Below, one piece after another: positions 1-9,913 of a stretch of DNA of 17,500 nt. The position numbers and the translations under genes were made by a program. Under the pieces are notes generated by a model. That model was not told the origin of the DNA. It was given only the letters and a program-made list of their open reading frames with translations, and ran no database searches. Each line of letters opens with the position of its first letter. Positions within the stretch are counted from its first letter, which is position 1. Source of the DNA: Chrysomallon squamiferum (Eukaryota; Mollusca; Gastropoda; Neomphalida; Peltospiridae); assembly GCA_012295275.1 (NCBI GenBank), contig CM022675.1, positions 15,744,689 to 15,762,188 on the forward strand, read 5' to 3'.

Positions 1-387
1 TGACAAACGACGAAGATTCGTCTGCTGCTGAGTTACGTCTGCGATTAGCATAGCGGGACGGGACGAGTCCGGTTATTTCTGAAACCTCATTCCTAGCCGC
101 GTTTTATGTCTGATTTTAACGGGCGGAATTCTGTAAGAGCCGCGGTCATTTGTTCTCCTTAAAGATTGATTTAAGAAATAGTCGGGCCAGATATTGCATT
201 ATCTGCTAGAGAGATTGCTGTTTGATACCCCCAGTGCATACAGAACGCTGAGGAAATAAAAAGATAATTTTAGAATGAGCAAATGTAGCAAGACGGTGAA
301 TTCTGTTTCATGTTCTTCTGTCATTTCGTCAGATTTTCTCACAGCAAAATACACAGCAAAAGTTTCATTTCACAATACTATATACTA
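1..387. other. Unannotated single-copy sequence, CpG-rich at its left end
   Basis: No gene could be recognised. The first ~150 bases are visibly richer in CG dinucleotides than the AT-rich remainder. One frame on the + strand is open from base 3 to a TAG at 51-53 (sixteen codons), which could be the end of an exon entering from the left, but it is far too short to support. An AATAAA hexamer lies at 254-259; on its own it is expected by chance in sequence this AT-rich. The right part grades into the trinucleotide array. Confidence 0.5.
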
Positions 388-388
388 A

Positions 389-441
<53 letters not shown>

Positions 442-613
442 TAATAATAATAATAATAATAATGATAATAATAATAATAATAATAAAAAAAATAAAAATA
501 ATAATAATAATAATAATAGTAGTAGTAGTAGTAGTGGTAGTAGTAGTAGTAGCAGCAGCAGCAGCAGTAGTAATAATAGTAGTAGTAATGACAATAACAA
601 TAAGTAATAATAG
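388..613. repeat. Compound trinucleotide microsatellite AAT/AGT/AGC
   Basis: The array is ordered: AAT units from about 388 to 518 with scattered interruptions, AGT units from about 517 to 551, a short pure AGC block at about 551-567, then mixed AGT/AAT to about 613. Neighbouring blocks differ by single transitions (A to G, then T to C), consistent with successive point mutations each spread by slippage. Any open frame through it is poly-Ile/Val/Ala or poly-Leu and is an artefact. Confidence 0.97.
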
Positions 614-1150
614 TGTGACCTAAAACAAACTGTTAATACTGAAACACAAGTAATATTAATTCACGAATATAAAATACGTTCTGTATGCACCAGGCGGACT
701 TCAGTGCAGCTGTTTACAGTGCAGTAACAACAGAACTCGTAAAATCTCTCATTTTTACTGTTACGTCACCAGTCTAACAGTTAACATTAACAGTAATGTG
801 CGTTTAATAACAGCACGGCAGACCGGAATGTTTACAGAGGGAAATAATAATGAAATAAATAAAAAAAAAAAATGAATTACAGAAAGTAGGTGGGTGAGAG
901 ATAAAAAAAAAAAAGATTTGGGTCGATATGAAAACATAAACCCAGAACAAACAAGAAACAAGAAGAGTGTCATTTAATCTCAGTTGGTTATTTTGGCATG
1001 AAAAAATAATAAATTTGATCTGTGTTTGTCTTGTGCTGCAAATGTCAACGGAAGCTGGGGTACGTAACAGCAGTTTAGCAGCCATTAGTAACCCAGTGAC
1101 GGCTCAGATTGCAAACTGCTTGTTTTGTTTGACTCCGTTCTTGTGTTCGG
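614..1150. other. Single-copy AT-rich sequence with two A12 runs
   Basis: No gene or RNA recognised. Two A12 runs lie at 861-872 and 903-914, only 30 bases apart. A minus-strand ATG frame from 1085 to 804 (93 codons) exists, but its product is hydrophobic and Phe-rich only because it crosses these A runs, and it resembles no family I know. Confidence 0.5.
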
Positions 1151-1202
1151 TGTATGTTTGTATGTGTGTCTGTTTTTGTGTCTGTATGTGTGTATGTGTG
1201 GG
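1151..1202. repeat. Degenerate TG-rich microsatellite
   Basis: A stretch dominated by TG and TGTA/TGTC steps, imperfect throughout, immediately left of the long GA array. The two together form a compound TG-GA microsatellite. Confidence 0.8.
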
Positions 1203-1236
1203 TGAGAGAGATTAAAGATTTAGAAAGTGAATGTGC

Positions 1237-1917
<681 letters not shown>

Positions 1918-1967
<50 letters not shown>
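1918..1967. repeat. (ATT)n microsatellite
   Basis: Fifty bases of uninterrupted ATT, about 16-17 units. It is the reverse-complement motif class of the AAT array at 388 and the same class as the array near the right end of the window. Confidence 0.97.
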
Positions 1968-2054
1968 CAAATGACGAAAACAATCAAAAACAACCAAACA
2001 AAAATGAACACAAAACAAAACAAAACAAAGGTAAAAAAAGAAAAAAAAAAAAAA
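1968..2054. repeat. A-rich tract with CAAAA steps, ending in A14
   Basis: The + strand is almost free of G and T. It contains loose CAAA/CAAAA steps and ends in an uninterrupted A14 at 2041-2054. There is no recognisable retroelement body immediately upstream, since the ATT array abuts it, so it is better called low complexity than a retroposon tail. Confidence 0.75.
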
Positions 2055-2405
2055 GAACTGCAAATGTTGAACGCATTATAACAGGTTCAGAAAGAAATAC
2101 TTGTAAATTCCAGTCATCGAGAAAGAATGTTTGAGAGGAAACCGTCAACATAAACTGAGAATGTCGCGTTGTGTAACCTAAGCGTGTAATCCTGACAGCC
2201 GACAAAGGTTAACACAAGTCTGAGAGTCATCAGAGCTGCAAGCACGCCATTACAGCCCATCGAGGGGATCACAGACGTCAGCGGAGCAGAGAGCGCGCGT
2301 TCAGAGTGGAAGCAGACGACGTCGTGACACACAGAAACAACGATCACTTCGGCTGGACAGAGGAAAACCCTCGTTATCAGCTTCTTTAAAAACAAGGAGA
2401 AGGAG
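2055..2405. other. Single-copy segment with higher GC and CpG
   Basis: Bases about 2140-2380 are more GC- and CpG-rich than the flanks and include a GACGTCAG octamer (one base off a CRE) near 2274. No splice-bounded or ATG-initiated coding frame of interest was found on either strand. Possibly a decayed exon or a short regulatory segment; undecided. Confidence 0.35.
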
Positions 2406-2425
2406 ATGATGATGATCATCATCAT
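2406..2425. repeat. Perfect 20-bp palindrome
   Basis: ATGATGATGATCATCATCAT reads identically on both strands, with its centre between 2415 and 2416. It is a head-to-head junction of two ATG/ATC trinucleotide runs and directly abuts the 15-bp minisatellite. Confidence 0.95.
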
Positions 2426-2485
2426 GAATAAGAAGGTAATGAATAAGAAGATAATGAATAAGAAGATAATGAAGAAGAAGATAAT
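2426..2485. repeat. 15-bp minisatellite, four copies
   Basis: Units at 2426-2440, 2441-2455, 2456-2470 and 2471-2485 follow the consensus GAATAAGAAGATAAT. Unit 1 has a single G for A, units 2 and 3 are identical, and unit 4 has one T-to-G change. It leads into a longer purine-rich field. Confidence 0.93.
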
Positions 2486-2697
2486 GATGATGAAGAAAAA
2501 GAAATAAGTAGCAAGAGCAGGAGAATAAAAAAATTAAAAAAAAAATGATAACTCAAGAAAAATGAAAATGAAGAAGAAAAAACAAGAAAAAAAGAAAACA
2601 AAAATGAAAGAAAGGAAAAACGAAGAAAACAACAAGAAAAAAATTAGAAAGAAAATGAAACTGAAGGGAACTGGAAGAACAAGAAGATATGAACTCT
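2486..2697. repeat. Low-complexity A/G-rich field
   Basis: Mostly A with G and few pyrimidines, made of GAAAA/GAAGA-type steps without a stable period. It probably derives from decay of the adjacent GAA-containing minisatellite. No coding potential is seen. Confidence 0.7.
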
Positions 2698-2712
2698 AAC
2701 AATTATTTCCAT

Positions 2713-2736
2713 TTTTTTTTTTAATTAAAAAAAAAA
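2713..2736. repeat. Perfect 24-bp T10-AATT-A10 palindrome
   Basis: Ten T, then AATT, then ten A form an uninterrupted inverted repeat. It could form a hairpin or cruciform, or mark a head-to-head join of two A runs. Confidence 0.93.
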
Positions 2737-3093
2737 CTTAAATCATATATTTTAGTTTCTGCTCGTCATGGCAATTAAGGGCGATTTACAAAACAAACTG
2801 TTTTTGTCTGAGCTTTGACATAATTGTCCTTAAACACGAGTGAAAATGTCAATAATGAAATCCCCTGTGTCTTAGCTGATCGAGATAATAAAAAATTAAA
2901 TATATTTTCCATTTTTATACCCACAGGACAGTGATTTTGTAGCACACTTGTCACAAAATACTAAAAATTTAATAAAAACTCCCGAGTTGTAGGTCAGGAT
3001 CAAGCGAGAAGAGCTGAAGTTCAGAACATCCCCGCCTACACGCTCCGAGTTAATTGTTACACTCTCAAATATCACCATTAGGATCTAGATGCA
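2737..3093. other. Single-copy AT-rich spacer
   Basis: No gene, RNA or repeat recognised. A 60-codon minus-strand frame at 3078-2896 is within what chance produces and resembles no known protein. Confidence 0.4.
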
Positions 3094-3220
3094 TTTTCAT
3101 AGGTTTAGGTTTTCGTAGATTTTCATAGCTTTAAGTATCTGTAAATTTTCATAGCTTTAAGAATCTGTAGATTTCATAGTTCTAAGTCTGCAGATTTTCA
3201 TAGCTTTAACCATCTGTTGA
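3094..3220. repeat. 26-bp minisatellite, five copies
   Basis: Units at 3094-3119, 3120-3145, 3146-3171, 3172-3194 (shortened to 23 bases) and 3195-3220 each begin TTTTCATAG (TTTCATAG in the short one) and end CTGTAGA-like. A further decayed copy may extend to about 3263. Units 2 and 3 are the most alike. Confidence 0.93.
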
Positions 3221-3803
<583 letters not shown>

Positions 3804-3910
3804 ATTGAATGACAGATGGACATAGAGAGAGAAACACAGAGATAGAGATTTAATAATCAAAGGTAAAGATTAATATGACATTTTTATAATAAATATATAG
3901 ATCTAATGCA

Positions 3911-4151
3911 ATTATTTATTTATTTTGTTACTCATTATTTATTTATTTACTTACATACTTATTAACATATTTATTTATTCACTTACTTACTTATTTATCT
4001 GTTTACTTATTTACTTATTTATTTATTTACTTATTTACTTATTTATTTATTTATTTATTTACTTATTTATTTATTTACTTATTTATTTATTCACACATTT
4101 ATTTATTTATTTATTTATTTATTTATTCATACGTTTATTTATTTATTTACC
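3911..4151. repeat. (TTTA)n tetranucleotide array with TTAC variants
   Basis: About 240 bases of ATTT/ATTC/ACTT tetranucleotides, with pure TTTA blocks interrupted by TTAC and TTCA units. The open frame across it is a Leu-Ile-Tyr-Phe repeat, hydrophobic only because of the motif, and not a membrane protein. Confidence 0.96.
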
Positions 4152-4600
4152 GTTCTCGCCCACTACTCACCCTAAATGCCTGTTATCCGTTCTCTCTATG
4201 AAGAGTTTAATTCTGTGTTTTCGACAGCAGGGTCGCTCGTTGTCGAGTGAACTGGGCCGTGAAATGAGCTGATGCGATCAATTATTTCTCTATCCGCGTG
4301 TACGTAGCGCTAAACAAGCGCGCGGAATTGCGCGCGCGGCACCCAGCGAGGAGGGGGAGGCAATCAGCTCGAGTCCAGCGTCACTGGACAGTGGCTAATG
4401 CATCCAGACACGCCAAAGCTTCGGGCAGAGGTCGCGGACCGGACAGCGGTCAAACTGCTCAAACTCGCCGGAAATTTCGAGGACAGATATCGTATACAGT
4501 ACGGTTTATAGAAACTATGAGAAACGGACAGAATAAAATTTGTCAACCACTCGTGTCAAAATTTTCGCGTTTAAAATTTGCAATTTTGATTTAAAAACGT
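4152..4600. promoter_or_regulatory. CpG-rich unique segment, possible promoter or regulatory element
   Basis: Between the TTTA array and the A-rich field lies a unique block whose core (about 4220-4500) has many CG dinucleotides, including alternating GC runs near 4318-4338, against a strongly AT-rich background. The + frame at 4298-4594 starts at GTG and has a composition set by the CpG content; no domain is recognisable. In invertebrates a local CpG-rich unmethylated patch may mark a promoter or first exon, but no TATA box, splice donor in context or coding start could be tied to it. Confidence 0.3.
4318..4337. repeat. GC-alternating imperfect palindrome
   Basis: GCGCGCG at 4318-4324 is mirrored by CGCGCGC at 4331-4337 around GAATTG, giving nine of ten complementary pairs with one G-G mismatch. 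Both arms alternate purine and pyrimidine, the pattern favoured for Z-DNA. Confidence 0.85.
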
Positions 4601-4606
4601 ATTTAA

Positions 4607-4655
4607 TTTTTTTTTTTTGTTTGTTTGTTTGTTTTGTTTTAAATAAATAAATAAA
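4607..4655. repeat. T12 run, GTTT repeat and AAAT repeat
   Basis: T12 at 4607-4618 is followed by GTTT units and then AAAT units, so the motif switches from T-rich to A-rich near 4640. Confidence 0.85.
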
Positions 4656-4707
4656 TTAAAAATTTAAATCATAGTCGTAAGATGTGAGGTAAAAAAAAGC
4701 AAAAATA

Positions 4708-4728
4708 TTTTTTTTTTTTTTTTTTTTT
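4708..4728. repeat. T21 homopolymer
   Basis: Uninterrupted run of 21 T. With the A-rich field to its right, it makes this part of the window nearly two-letter sequence. Confidence 0.95.
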
Positions 4729-4766
4729 AATTATTCTGTGTTTGATTTAAAATCATATGAAATTTC

Positions 4767-5640
4767 CGTTTAAAAAAAATGGAAAAAAAAAACCCCAAGA
4801 AACAACAACAACAAAATAACAAAAAGAAAAAAAAAAAGAAAAAAGAAAAATAAACAACAAATTAAATAAAGTATAAAATTTATCAACCTATGACGTAAAA
4901 TTTGTTTTTTAACATTGCTTTTCTGATGTAAACAAATAAAAAGAAAAATGAGCAAAACATACTTTTCTTGTCGAGTGGATGAAAAACATTTTGTACATAA
5001 ACCAGAAGAAATACGAGAAAAAAAACCAAGCTTGTCATTCAGTGGTGTAAACGTTCATAATACATCCTGATTAAAATATACTAAAATATACAAATACAAT
5101 TTATAGACCACTGACGTAAGTTTGAGATAAAAAATGATTTGTATTAAAATATTTAAAAAACCTAAACAAACAGATACTTTGTCAATCAGAACAGTATTTG
5201 AAAAACCCACCAAAAAACGAAGAACAAACATACAAACAAAAACCACCTTACAAATAAGTAAAAAAAACAAGAACAAACAAACAGACAAACACAAACAAAA
5301 TCGTTATAAAAACTGTAATGTTGGTTTTCAGAAACTAAATTAATAAACAAACAGACAAACAGTAAATTAACTGAGAAATAAACAAAGAAAAAAAAAAATA
5401 ATTTAATGAATTAACACATAAATAAAGAAAAAAAAAACCATGCCCAAAAACCCAAAATAAAAACAAAAACAGAAACAAAAACCCAGTAATAATAAATAAA
5501 TAAATAAAGACAGTTAAACTGTGATTTATCTCGAAATAAAGAAATTTAAAATAAATAACCATAAAAGAACAAAACATTTTGTCTAGGCAACAGAAAAATG
5601 AATACACAAAAAACAATTTCATATTTATCTGTAAATTAAA
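4767..5640. repeat. Long A-rich, G/T-poor low-complexity field
   Basis: About 870 bases in which the + strand is dominated by A with C and relatively little G, built of AAAC, CAAA, AAAT and A-run steps; (CAAA/CAGA) blocks stand out near 5270-5305 and 5342-5362, and AATA repeats near 5490-5510. Short less biased islands at about 4870-4930 and 5030-5130 carry a recurring TGACGTAA-like motif. Frames on the minus strand are Phe/Leu-rich artefacts. No gene is seen. Confidence 0.75.
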
Positions 5641-5754
5641 TAATGAATGAATACATGGATGGATGGAAGCATGGATGAATGAACGGATGGACGGATGGAC
5701 GGATGGATGGATGAAAGAATGAACTGATGATGGATGAATAAATGGATGTATAGA
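5641..5754. repeat. Degenerate (GGAT/GAAT)n tetranucleotide array
   Basis: About 28 tetranucleotides, with GGAT dominant in the centre (5657-5712) and GAAT/GTAT variants at the edges. Confidence 0.92.
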
Positions 5755-5947
5755 TGGACCTTCTGTAAATCAATCAATAAGTGTTTAAGAAAACCTATAT
5801 AAATAATAACTATATATATAACTGTGCGACGTGAGAAAGAAAACTACGTGGGCGTCTGCATGGGTTAATCTTTTCATCTGACAGGAAACTTCTCTTTTAA
5901 ACAGATAATTAAAAACACTTTAATATTAAATTTTATTAAATGTCAAT

Positions 5948-6128
5948 ATGTGAAATGATGAGATGTCAAAATGATGAGATGTGAAATGATGAAACGTGAA
6001 AGGATGAAATGTGAAATGATGACATGTGAAATGATGAAATGTGAAGTGTTGAAATGTAAAATGATGAAACGCGAAATGATGAATTGTGAAATGATGAAAT
6101 GTGAAATGATGAAATGTAAAATGATGAC
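5948..6128. repeat. 15-bp minisatellite, twelve copies
   Basis: Twelve tandem units with consensus ATGTGAAATGATGAA; all are 15 bases except the second (5963-5978), which has one extra base. Substitutions are scattered (ACGT, TTGT, GAAGTGTTG variants). Because 15 is divisible by three, both strands stay open for about 65-70 codons: repeats of Glu-Met-Met-Lys-Cys on + and His-His-Phe-Thr-Phe on -. The extra base in unit 2 breaks the + frame, and no start context or flanking coding sequence supports translation. Confidence 0.96.
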
Positions 6129-7245
6129 AAGAGGACGACATACTATCTTTTCGCGGGAAAACGTTTAACAGCAGGATATTTTAATATACACACACCATCC
6201 CGTAGATTGGAAAACATATATTTTTTTATAGAACAGTATGGAATGAATTTAATCAGGGACTTATCTGAGATAAATATGTCAGAGTTTGGCAGGTTTAAAT
6301 TAATACACAGTATGCATAAACAGATAATAGTCTGAGATTACACTGTAGTAATTATACGAGAAAATATTTTGAACAAACTGATGAAAAAAAAAGATTTTTT
6401 TTTTATTTCAAGATACACTCCTAAGTTATAAAGATATTATAGACAGAATAAGAAATAAAATCTCAGTAAATTCCATTCAGTCAACAGATTTAAGACTTAC
6501 TTTATAAACGTGTTCTGTTGATTAGATTCAAATAAAAATGTTTCATTCAGTTCCAGTCGAACAAAAAGTCTGAATAACTGGCGGCATCAGTTAATAAATT
6601 CTTATCATCCTCAGATTTAAAACTTATTTTAAAATAATGTTCTCTTGCTTAAAGTTAATTTAGGAAAAGGTTAAATTAACATCATGCCAAATTTTTTTAA
6701 ATTTTACTTTTATTGTTCTCTCGTTTCAGCGTGAAGACCATTTCGCTAACAGCATTCAACATGTAACAAAGAATAAAAAACGCATACCGTTTATCTTTGA
6801 ATTCAGCCAATTCCTAAATATGTTACATAATTTCTGCACAGAGTATCTATGCATGTGATGAAGTATGTATATATATTTTCTGTATAAAAGCAAATATCCA
6901 CAATTTGATTTCTCTACAAAATATATCACTTCTCTATCATGCGAAACATCGACAGTCATCAGAGAATGATAATATATCTGAAAGATTAACGATAATCCAG
7001 TCTGAACAGAGACATGTAATTGTTTATTTAAGAATCTGCTATGCAGTACCCTGTGTTTGATGAAGTCCATGTTACTGATTCTTCTCTCTAACTTGGCTTA
7101 GCGAGCGAAATTTCACTTCCATTTCCTGCGTGATGCTTAACAGTGGTTAAAACGTCATGAAGTTGTTAAATAAAATAGTTCTTCTTTCTTTTCGTGTACT
7201 GACTGTGATTAGTAGCATGTATTAGCAGAACTGTCTACAAAGATT
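6129..7245. other. Single-copy AT-rich sequence without a recognised gene
   Basis: The longest frame is an ATG-initiated minus-strand one from 7070 to 6756 (104 codons). Its product has no recognisable motif and is Tyr/Ile/His-rich as expected from AT-rich DNA. In this composition one frame of this length per window is plausible by chance. Apart from the diverged duplication listed separately I see no structure here. Confidence 0.45.
6464..6660. repeat. Diverged ~127-bp direct duplication
   Basis: Sequence from about 6464 to 6533 is echoed at about 6588-6660. Both copies have TAAATT, then CAGATTTAARACTTA, then a GTTCT block, with matching spacing (offset 127-128). Similarity falls off in the second half, so it is an old tandem duplication or two copies of an old repeat. 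Confidence 0.55.
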
Positions 7246-7352
7246 GTAATTAGGTCATTCGTCCGTTACTACTTCTGTCTGTCTGTCTGAAAGTCGCGTT
7301 AAAGAAGGATATGACTAGGACATTCATCCGTTGTTCTCTCTCTCTCGCTCTG

Positions 7353-7389
<37 letters not shown>

Positions 7390-7587
7390 GTCTAACTGAA
7401 TCGTATGTTAAACAAGGGTACGAATATTTGTCCATTATTCCTCTGTCTGACTGAAAGTTCTAATAAAAACAGACATGACTAGGAAGTCCGTGCGTCAGTG
7501 TGTCCGTCTCTGTGTCTGTCTCAGTGTTAAACATGATGAGAATATTTACTTGTTAGTACGTGTGTCTGTCTGTCTTTGTCTGCTTGG
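7246..7587. repeat. Degenerate 55-65-bp minisatellite, five copies
   Basis: Copies begin near 7246, 7299, 7408, 7463 and 7527. Each has an A-rich start (TTAAA- or ATAAAA-like), a middle of the type ATGACTAGGA or ACGAATATTT, a GTCCGT/GTCCAT-like element and a CTGTCTGTCT tail. The second copy is about 109 bases long because its tail has expanded into a CT array. Sequence divergence between copies is high, so the array is old. Confidence 0.8.
7334..7390. repeat. (CT)n microsatellite nested in the second minisatellite unit
   Basis: CT dinucleotides with CG, GT and TTT interruptions occupy the place of the CTGT tail of the neighbouring repeat units. This is the only sizeable array in the window with CT rather than GA on the + strand. 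Confidence 0.9.
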
Positions 7588-8640
7588 AAAACCTGTACTT
7601 ATTATTTCTCTTTGAGTATTAAAAAAATAAGTAAAAAAACTGTCACGTTTTACTGCAGCTGGAAGAAACTATTAAATTTATCTTTTAATTTTCTCATGCA
7701 TTCTGTTTATCACATTTATTTTAACTTGAACATTAGCAATCATCAATACAGGACACATAGCGATAAAATAAAACATTAAATAATTTTTATCTCAACGTGA
7801 ACAGAAATGATATATGTGGCTTTTTAACTGTTATAAATATAGTTAAAAAGGTAAATTTAGCTCACTTTCGTCAAAGTATATTACATTATGCATTTAGTAT
7901 ACATGAGAGGTTTTACATAAGGCAAATATTAAAATCCTGTATTTAAATTGAAACCCTTTAGAGAAGATAAAATAGGAACGTATGTAAACAGTTTATCAGG
8001 GAAGCATGCTGTTGTAGCTGTTACAAGATAAATGTAAAACAGCGTCGTTGATTAGAGACGCTAATGTAGTGTTTACTTAATTTATGTGTTACAAGAACCG
8101 CACACTTTAGTTCCACTTCCATTCAACGATTCGTACAAACATCAGCAGAATAATTATTTTACCTCATTAGAGGTTTTCAAGTAAGAAAAACGATAATTAT
8201 CTTGAGCAACGACATCGACTGTAATGACGACGGCAGAAGAAAAACAGATATAATTTTTGAGCTATGTTCAGAAACAGAAGCACTCACCTGCTCAGTTCCT
8301 CTCTTAAATCCAGCGACAAGATCAACTCTGAGAAATCCGTCACAAAGCTTCTTGGAAATTTCTTTTTTTCTCTTTTTCCTTCGGATTTTTGTTTAATTTT
8401 TCTAAACAAAAATTTGAACTGGCGTTCAGTTTAGAACGATATTTCTCATACAAAAGTCACGCAGCAGTTTTGTTTCCCGTTGTAAACAATATTCTTCACT
8501 TCGTATTTCATTTTATTTCAGTTTTGCTCTGTCTCATAAACGCATCTACAAAAGCACGTCAGTTTCTGCAAATAGCTGTATTCCCGTACGTCCTCGGTGT
8601 ATGTTAGTTCATCTTTCTTTTGTCAGTCTGTTTTTTCAGT
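7588..8640. other. Single-copy sequence without a recognised gene
   Basis: About 1 kb of AT-rich sequence with little repetition. Three + frames of 64-72 codons (near 7576-7779, 8202-8396 and 8389-8607) lack recognisable domains. I see no tRNA, no transposon ends and no microsatellite here. Confidence 0.45.
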
Positions 8641-9390
8641 TATTAGTTATTATTGCACCACCCACCTGTTTTCGCGCGTTTGAACGTAACGTTGTCTCAG
8701 CCAAGCCAATGTTAGCAGAACGAAAGTGTTTCCTTGTGTGCTACCTCTCGTGTAAGTAAAGCCGTGGTGGATGGCGTCGTTCTCAATCGATCCTTTTAGC
8801 ATTTGCTGTCAAAGACGACGGCTGCCGTGTAGACAGAGGATCATCTGCTGGATAGCCGATTGATACTGGATAATATATGTTGAGATATAGCGGAGAGGCG
8901 GGGCAAGGCAAACTCGTCCACGTGGTTTGCGTGGAAGAGCCGGATAGAACCGAGGTTATTTACCGAGCGAAAACGAGTGGAACTGTTTTGACTAGATCAC
9001 TGATCTGATCCAGCAGATAATACTGTTGTTATCAGTAGTAGTGGTAGTGGTAGTGGTAGTAGTTAGTGAGGCGTGTGCAGGCAGCGTTACGGCGACGTTA
9101 AATCTGCGAAGACGTCGAGAACGTCCCGCCTTAACTGAGTCAGCGGAGACGAACGACGTCGTCGTCGATGTTTCTGTCGGTACTTTATCGTTTTGCAGTA
9201 TGTTCCGTTTTATTTGTTGTTTTAATGATTTAGCGGGTTAACAGCTGGGAAGTGAAAAGTGTAGCGAAGTGTAGCGAAGTGTCGAGGGACGCATAAAACG
9301 AGTTTAAAGTCGTTGTACGTCAAAATCCTGTCTCTGCCACGTGTTCAGCGACAACTGCAACACGAGCGGCGCTAGTCGAGAACTGCAGTC
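8641..9390. promoter_or_regulatory. CpG-rich segment with GC box and E-boxes, candidate promoter or first exon
   Basis: About 750 bases distinctly richer in CG dinucleotides than the flanks. On the + strand there is a GC box of the Sp1 type (GAGGCGGGGC, 8895-8904), a perfect CACGTG E-box at 8919-8924 and another at 9338-9343. A strong splice-donor hexamer GTAAGT lies at 8752-8757. A GTA/GTG trinucleotide run lies at about 9035-9063 and a CGTCGTCG-rich run near 9147-9168. The + frame at 9026-9241 starts at TTG and runs through the GTG repeat, so it is not a supported gene. A non-coding first exon ending at 8751 is possible but rests only on the donor motif. The block ends exactly where the 52-bp minisatellite begins. 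Confidence 0.35.
9251..9287. repeat. 10-bp tandem repeat, about three and a half copies
   Basis: A partial unit at 9251-9257 is followed by AGTGTAGCGA twice (9258-9277) and a diverged AGTGTCGAGG (9278-9287). Confidence 0.88.
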
Positions 9391-9881
9391 TTAACTCACA
9401 GATACTCACACCACTTTGATTTCGCTCACTGTCTGCTGTTACTTAACTCACAGATACTCACACCACTTTGATTTCACTCACTGTCTGCTGTTTATGCAGC
9501 TTTACTGCGTCTGTATGTTACTTAACTCACATATACTCACACCACTTTGATTTCACTCACTGTCTGCAGTTACTCAACCACAGATACTCACACCATTTTG
9601 ATTTCACTCATTTTGCATAATCACACCTACTCACACCACTTTGATTTCACTCACTGTCTGCTGTTACTCAACTCACAGATACTCACACCACTTTGATTTC
9701 ACTCACTGTCTGCAGTTACTCAACTCACAGATACTCACACCACTTTGATTTCACTCACTGTCTGCTGTTACTTAACTCACAGATACTCACACCACTTTGA
9801 TTTCACTCACTGTCTGCTGTTACTTAACTCACAGATACTCACACCACTTTGATTTCACTCACTGTCTGCTGTTTATGCAGC
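9391..9881. repeat. 52-bp minisatellite, nine copies
   Basis: Full-length units at 9441-9492, 9520-9571, 9666-9717, 9718-9769, 9770-9821 and 9822-9873. A first unit starts at 9391, and a shortened pair lies at 9572-9665, where the fourth copy breaks off at TTTTG and the fifth starts mid-unit. Each unit carries CAGATACTCACACC, CTTTGATTTCACTC and CTGTCTGCTGTT. Units 3 and 6 end CTGCAGTT instead of CTGCTGTT. A 27-base non-unit insert (9493-9519) follows unit 2 and starts TATGCAGC, the same eight bases that follow the last unit. Confidence 0.97.
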
Positions 9882-9913
9882 GTCGATGTTGAAATTACTG
9901 ATGTACTCTTAGC

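Noticed and set aside
254-259. AATAAA as a polyadenylation signal of a gene entering from the left
   Set aside because: AATAAA is very common in this AT-rich window, and no coding end upstream could be supported.
3925-4272. Apparent multi-pass membrane protein (Leu/Ile/Tyr/Phe)
   Set aside because: The hydrophobicity comes entirely from the TTTA tetranucleotide motif.
6756-7070. 104-codon ATG-initiated minus-strand frame
   Set aside because: The best-looking non-repeat frame, but in AT-rich DNA about one such frame per 17.5 kb is expected by chance by my rough estimate, and the product matches no family I know. A protein search and RNA-seq would settle it.
8752-8757. GTAAGT as a real splice donor of a first exon
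   Set aside because: The hexamer fits, but no upstream exon sequence, start site or downstream acceptor supports it. Kept only as a remark within the CpG-rich segment.
9391-9881. Possible CRISPR-like array of ~52-bp repeats
   Set aside because: The whole unit repeats, with no variable spacers; it is an ordinary minisatellite. The same applies to the 33-bp and 41-bp families.
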